From Elusimicrobia bacterium CG03_land_8_20_14_0_80_50_18 (lineage in GTDB: Bacteria; CG03): a DNA stretch of 6,673 bases. The stretch's first letter is position 1, and the number at the start of each line of letters is the position of its first letter. Of this stretch, positions 6,207 through 6,673 are shown piece by piece. Both the position numbers and the translations under genes were made by a program. The stretch is taken from the NCBI GenBank assembly GCA_002780705.1, contig PEUP01000061.1, forward strand, positions 1 to 6,673. Reading direction: 5' to 3'. A model generated the notes under the pieces. The model ran no database searches and had not been told where the DNA came from. It saw nothing but the letters and a program-made list of their open reading frames with translations.

Positions 6207-6673
6207 ATTCTTTAAAAAAGCGGCCTGTCTTTTAGCACTTTTTGCAGCCGCCGTTGTCCTGCCCGGCCTGGCCGCGGACGATGACAGTGATGACGGAGGC
6301 CTTCAGATGATCAGGGTGATTCCCGGGGACACTCTCCACGCCATAGCAAAGTTGTATCTTAAGGACCCCGACAGATGGCCGGAACTCCTGAAATACAATG
6401 TGATAGCCTCGGGTAATCCCGATGTAATCCATGTGGGAGACAAGCTCCTTGTGCCGGTAAAGGAAATTAAGAAATCCATGCGCGCGGCTTTCCTTATAGA
6501 GAAGATAGAAGATGTGAGTTTTCGCGCGCGGGGAGAGGCGCTTTTCAGGGATGCCGCTCTCAATCAAAAGATATTTTATGAGGATACCCTCCGCACTTTT
6601 GCTAATTCACACGCCAAGGTGTTATTTCCGACAAAAGAGGTGACAAGGGTCTCCCCCAACAGCCTTGTCGTCA
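6193..6673 (+). CDS. Exported LysM-FecR domain protein, 3'-partial
   Basis: This frame is open from GTG 6193 to the right edge: 160 whole codons with no stop. The N-terminus is a signal peptide, with basic MTRFKFFKK, hydrophobic AACLLALFAAAVVLPGL, and a likely cleavage near LAA before an acidic DDDSDD stretch (29-34). A LysM peptidoglycan-binding domain follows (about 40-89): IRVIPGDTLHAIAKLY (40-55), then N75-P76 and VGDKLLVPV (81-89). From about 99 the sequence resembles a FecR domain, with EDTLRTFANSHAKVLF (130-145) and a VSPNSLVV strand (153-160). Proteins of this kind are periplasmic or cell-wall-attached; the FecR part here is probably structural or sensory, not the classical iron-citrate regulator. 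The GTG start overlaps the kinase gene by 14 bases and has only a weak GGAAA upstream, so coupling is likely. ATG 6307 would remove the signal peptide and begin at the LysM domain, so it is disfavoured. Confidence 0.85.
   Translation, partial: MTRFKFFKKAACLLALFAAAVVLPGLAADDDSDDGGLQMIRVIPGDTLHAIAKLYLKDPDRWPELLKYNVIASGNPDVIHVGDKLLVPVKEIKKSMRAAFLIEKIEDVSFRARGEALFRDAALNQKIFYEDTLRTFANSHAKVLFPTKEVTRVSPNSLVV

Overview
The window is a tightly packed, all-plus-strand segment of a bacterial chromosome with mid-range GC. It carries the end of a V/A-type ATPase operon that runs directly into a set of signalling and envelope genes. Nothing in it fixes the taxon. A bacterial V-type ATPase, frequent AGG/AGA arginine and ATA isoleucine codons, a GAF-HD-GYP protein, a Cache-HAMP-PAS kinase and a LysM-FecR protein together would suit a Gram-negative, deep-branching or candidate-phylum bacterium such as Elusimicrobiota, Omnitrophota or a spirochaete relative. 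That placement is inference only.

Layout. Positions 1-1355 hold the non-catalytic B subunit of the V-type ATPase, whose first few codons lie off the left edge. Positions 1367-1987 hold the D (central stalk) subunit. Next comes a 145-base gap built almost entirely from an exact 73-bp tandem repeat: two full copies plus the first 17 bases of a third, 1969-2131. The repeat includes the last codons of the D gene and supplies the ribosome binding site of the next gene. From 2133 the order is a GAF-HD-GYP cyclic-dinucleotide phosphodiesterase (2133-3305), a shortened and divergent RsmI-like methyltransferase (3298-3996), a membrane sensor histidine kinase (3993-6206), and the start of an exported LysM-FecR protein (6193 to the right edge). 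These last four genes overlap one another by 8, 4 and 14 bases, so they are probably co-transcribed and translationally coupled. No terminator or convincing promoter is visible, so read-through from the ATPase genes is likely.

How the genes may work together. The ATPase genes are energy-coupling genes. The downstream genes suggest a link between an extracytoplasmic signal (Cache kinase), second-messenger turnover (HD-GYP) and a peptidoglycan-associated exported protein (LysM-FecR), but that link rests on gene order alone.

The most unusual structure is the repeat at the ATPase/signalling junction. Removing it restores an ancestral-looking TGATG stop/start overlap between the D subunit and HD-GYP genes. 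Each inserted copy re-creates a stop codon for the upstream frame, a Shine-Dalgarno sequence, a 22-codon mini-ORF, and a hairpin able to sequester that Shine-Dalgarno.
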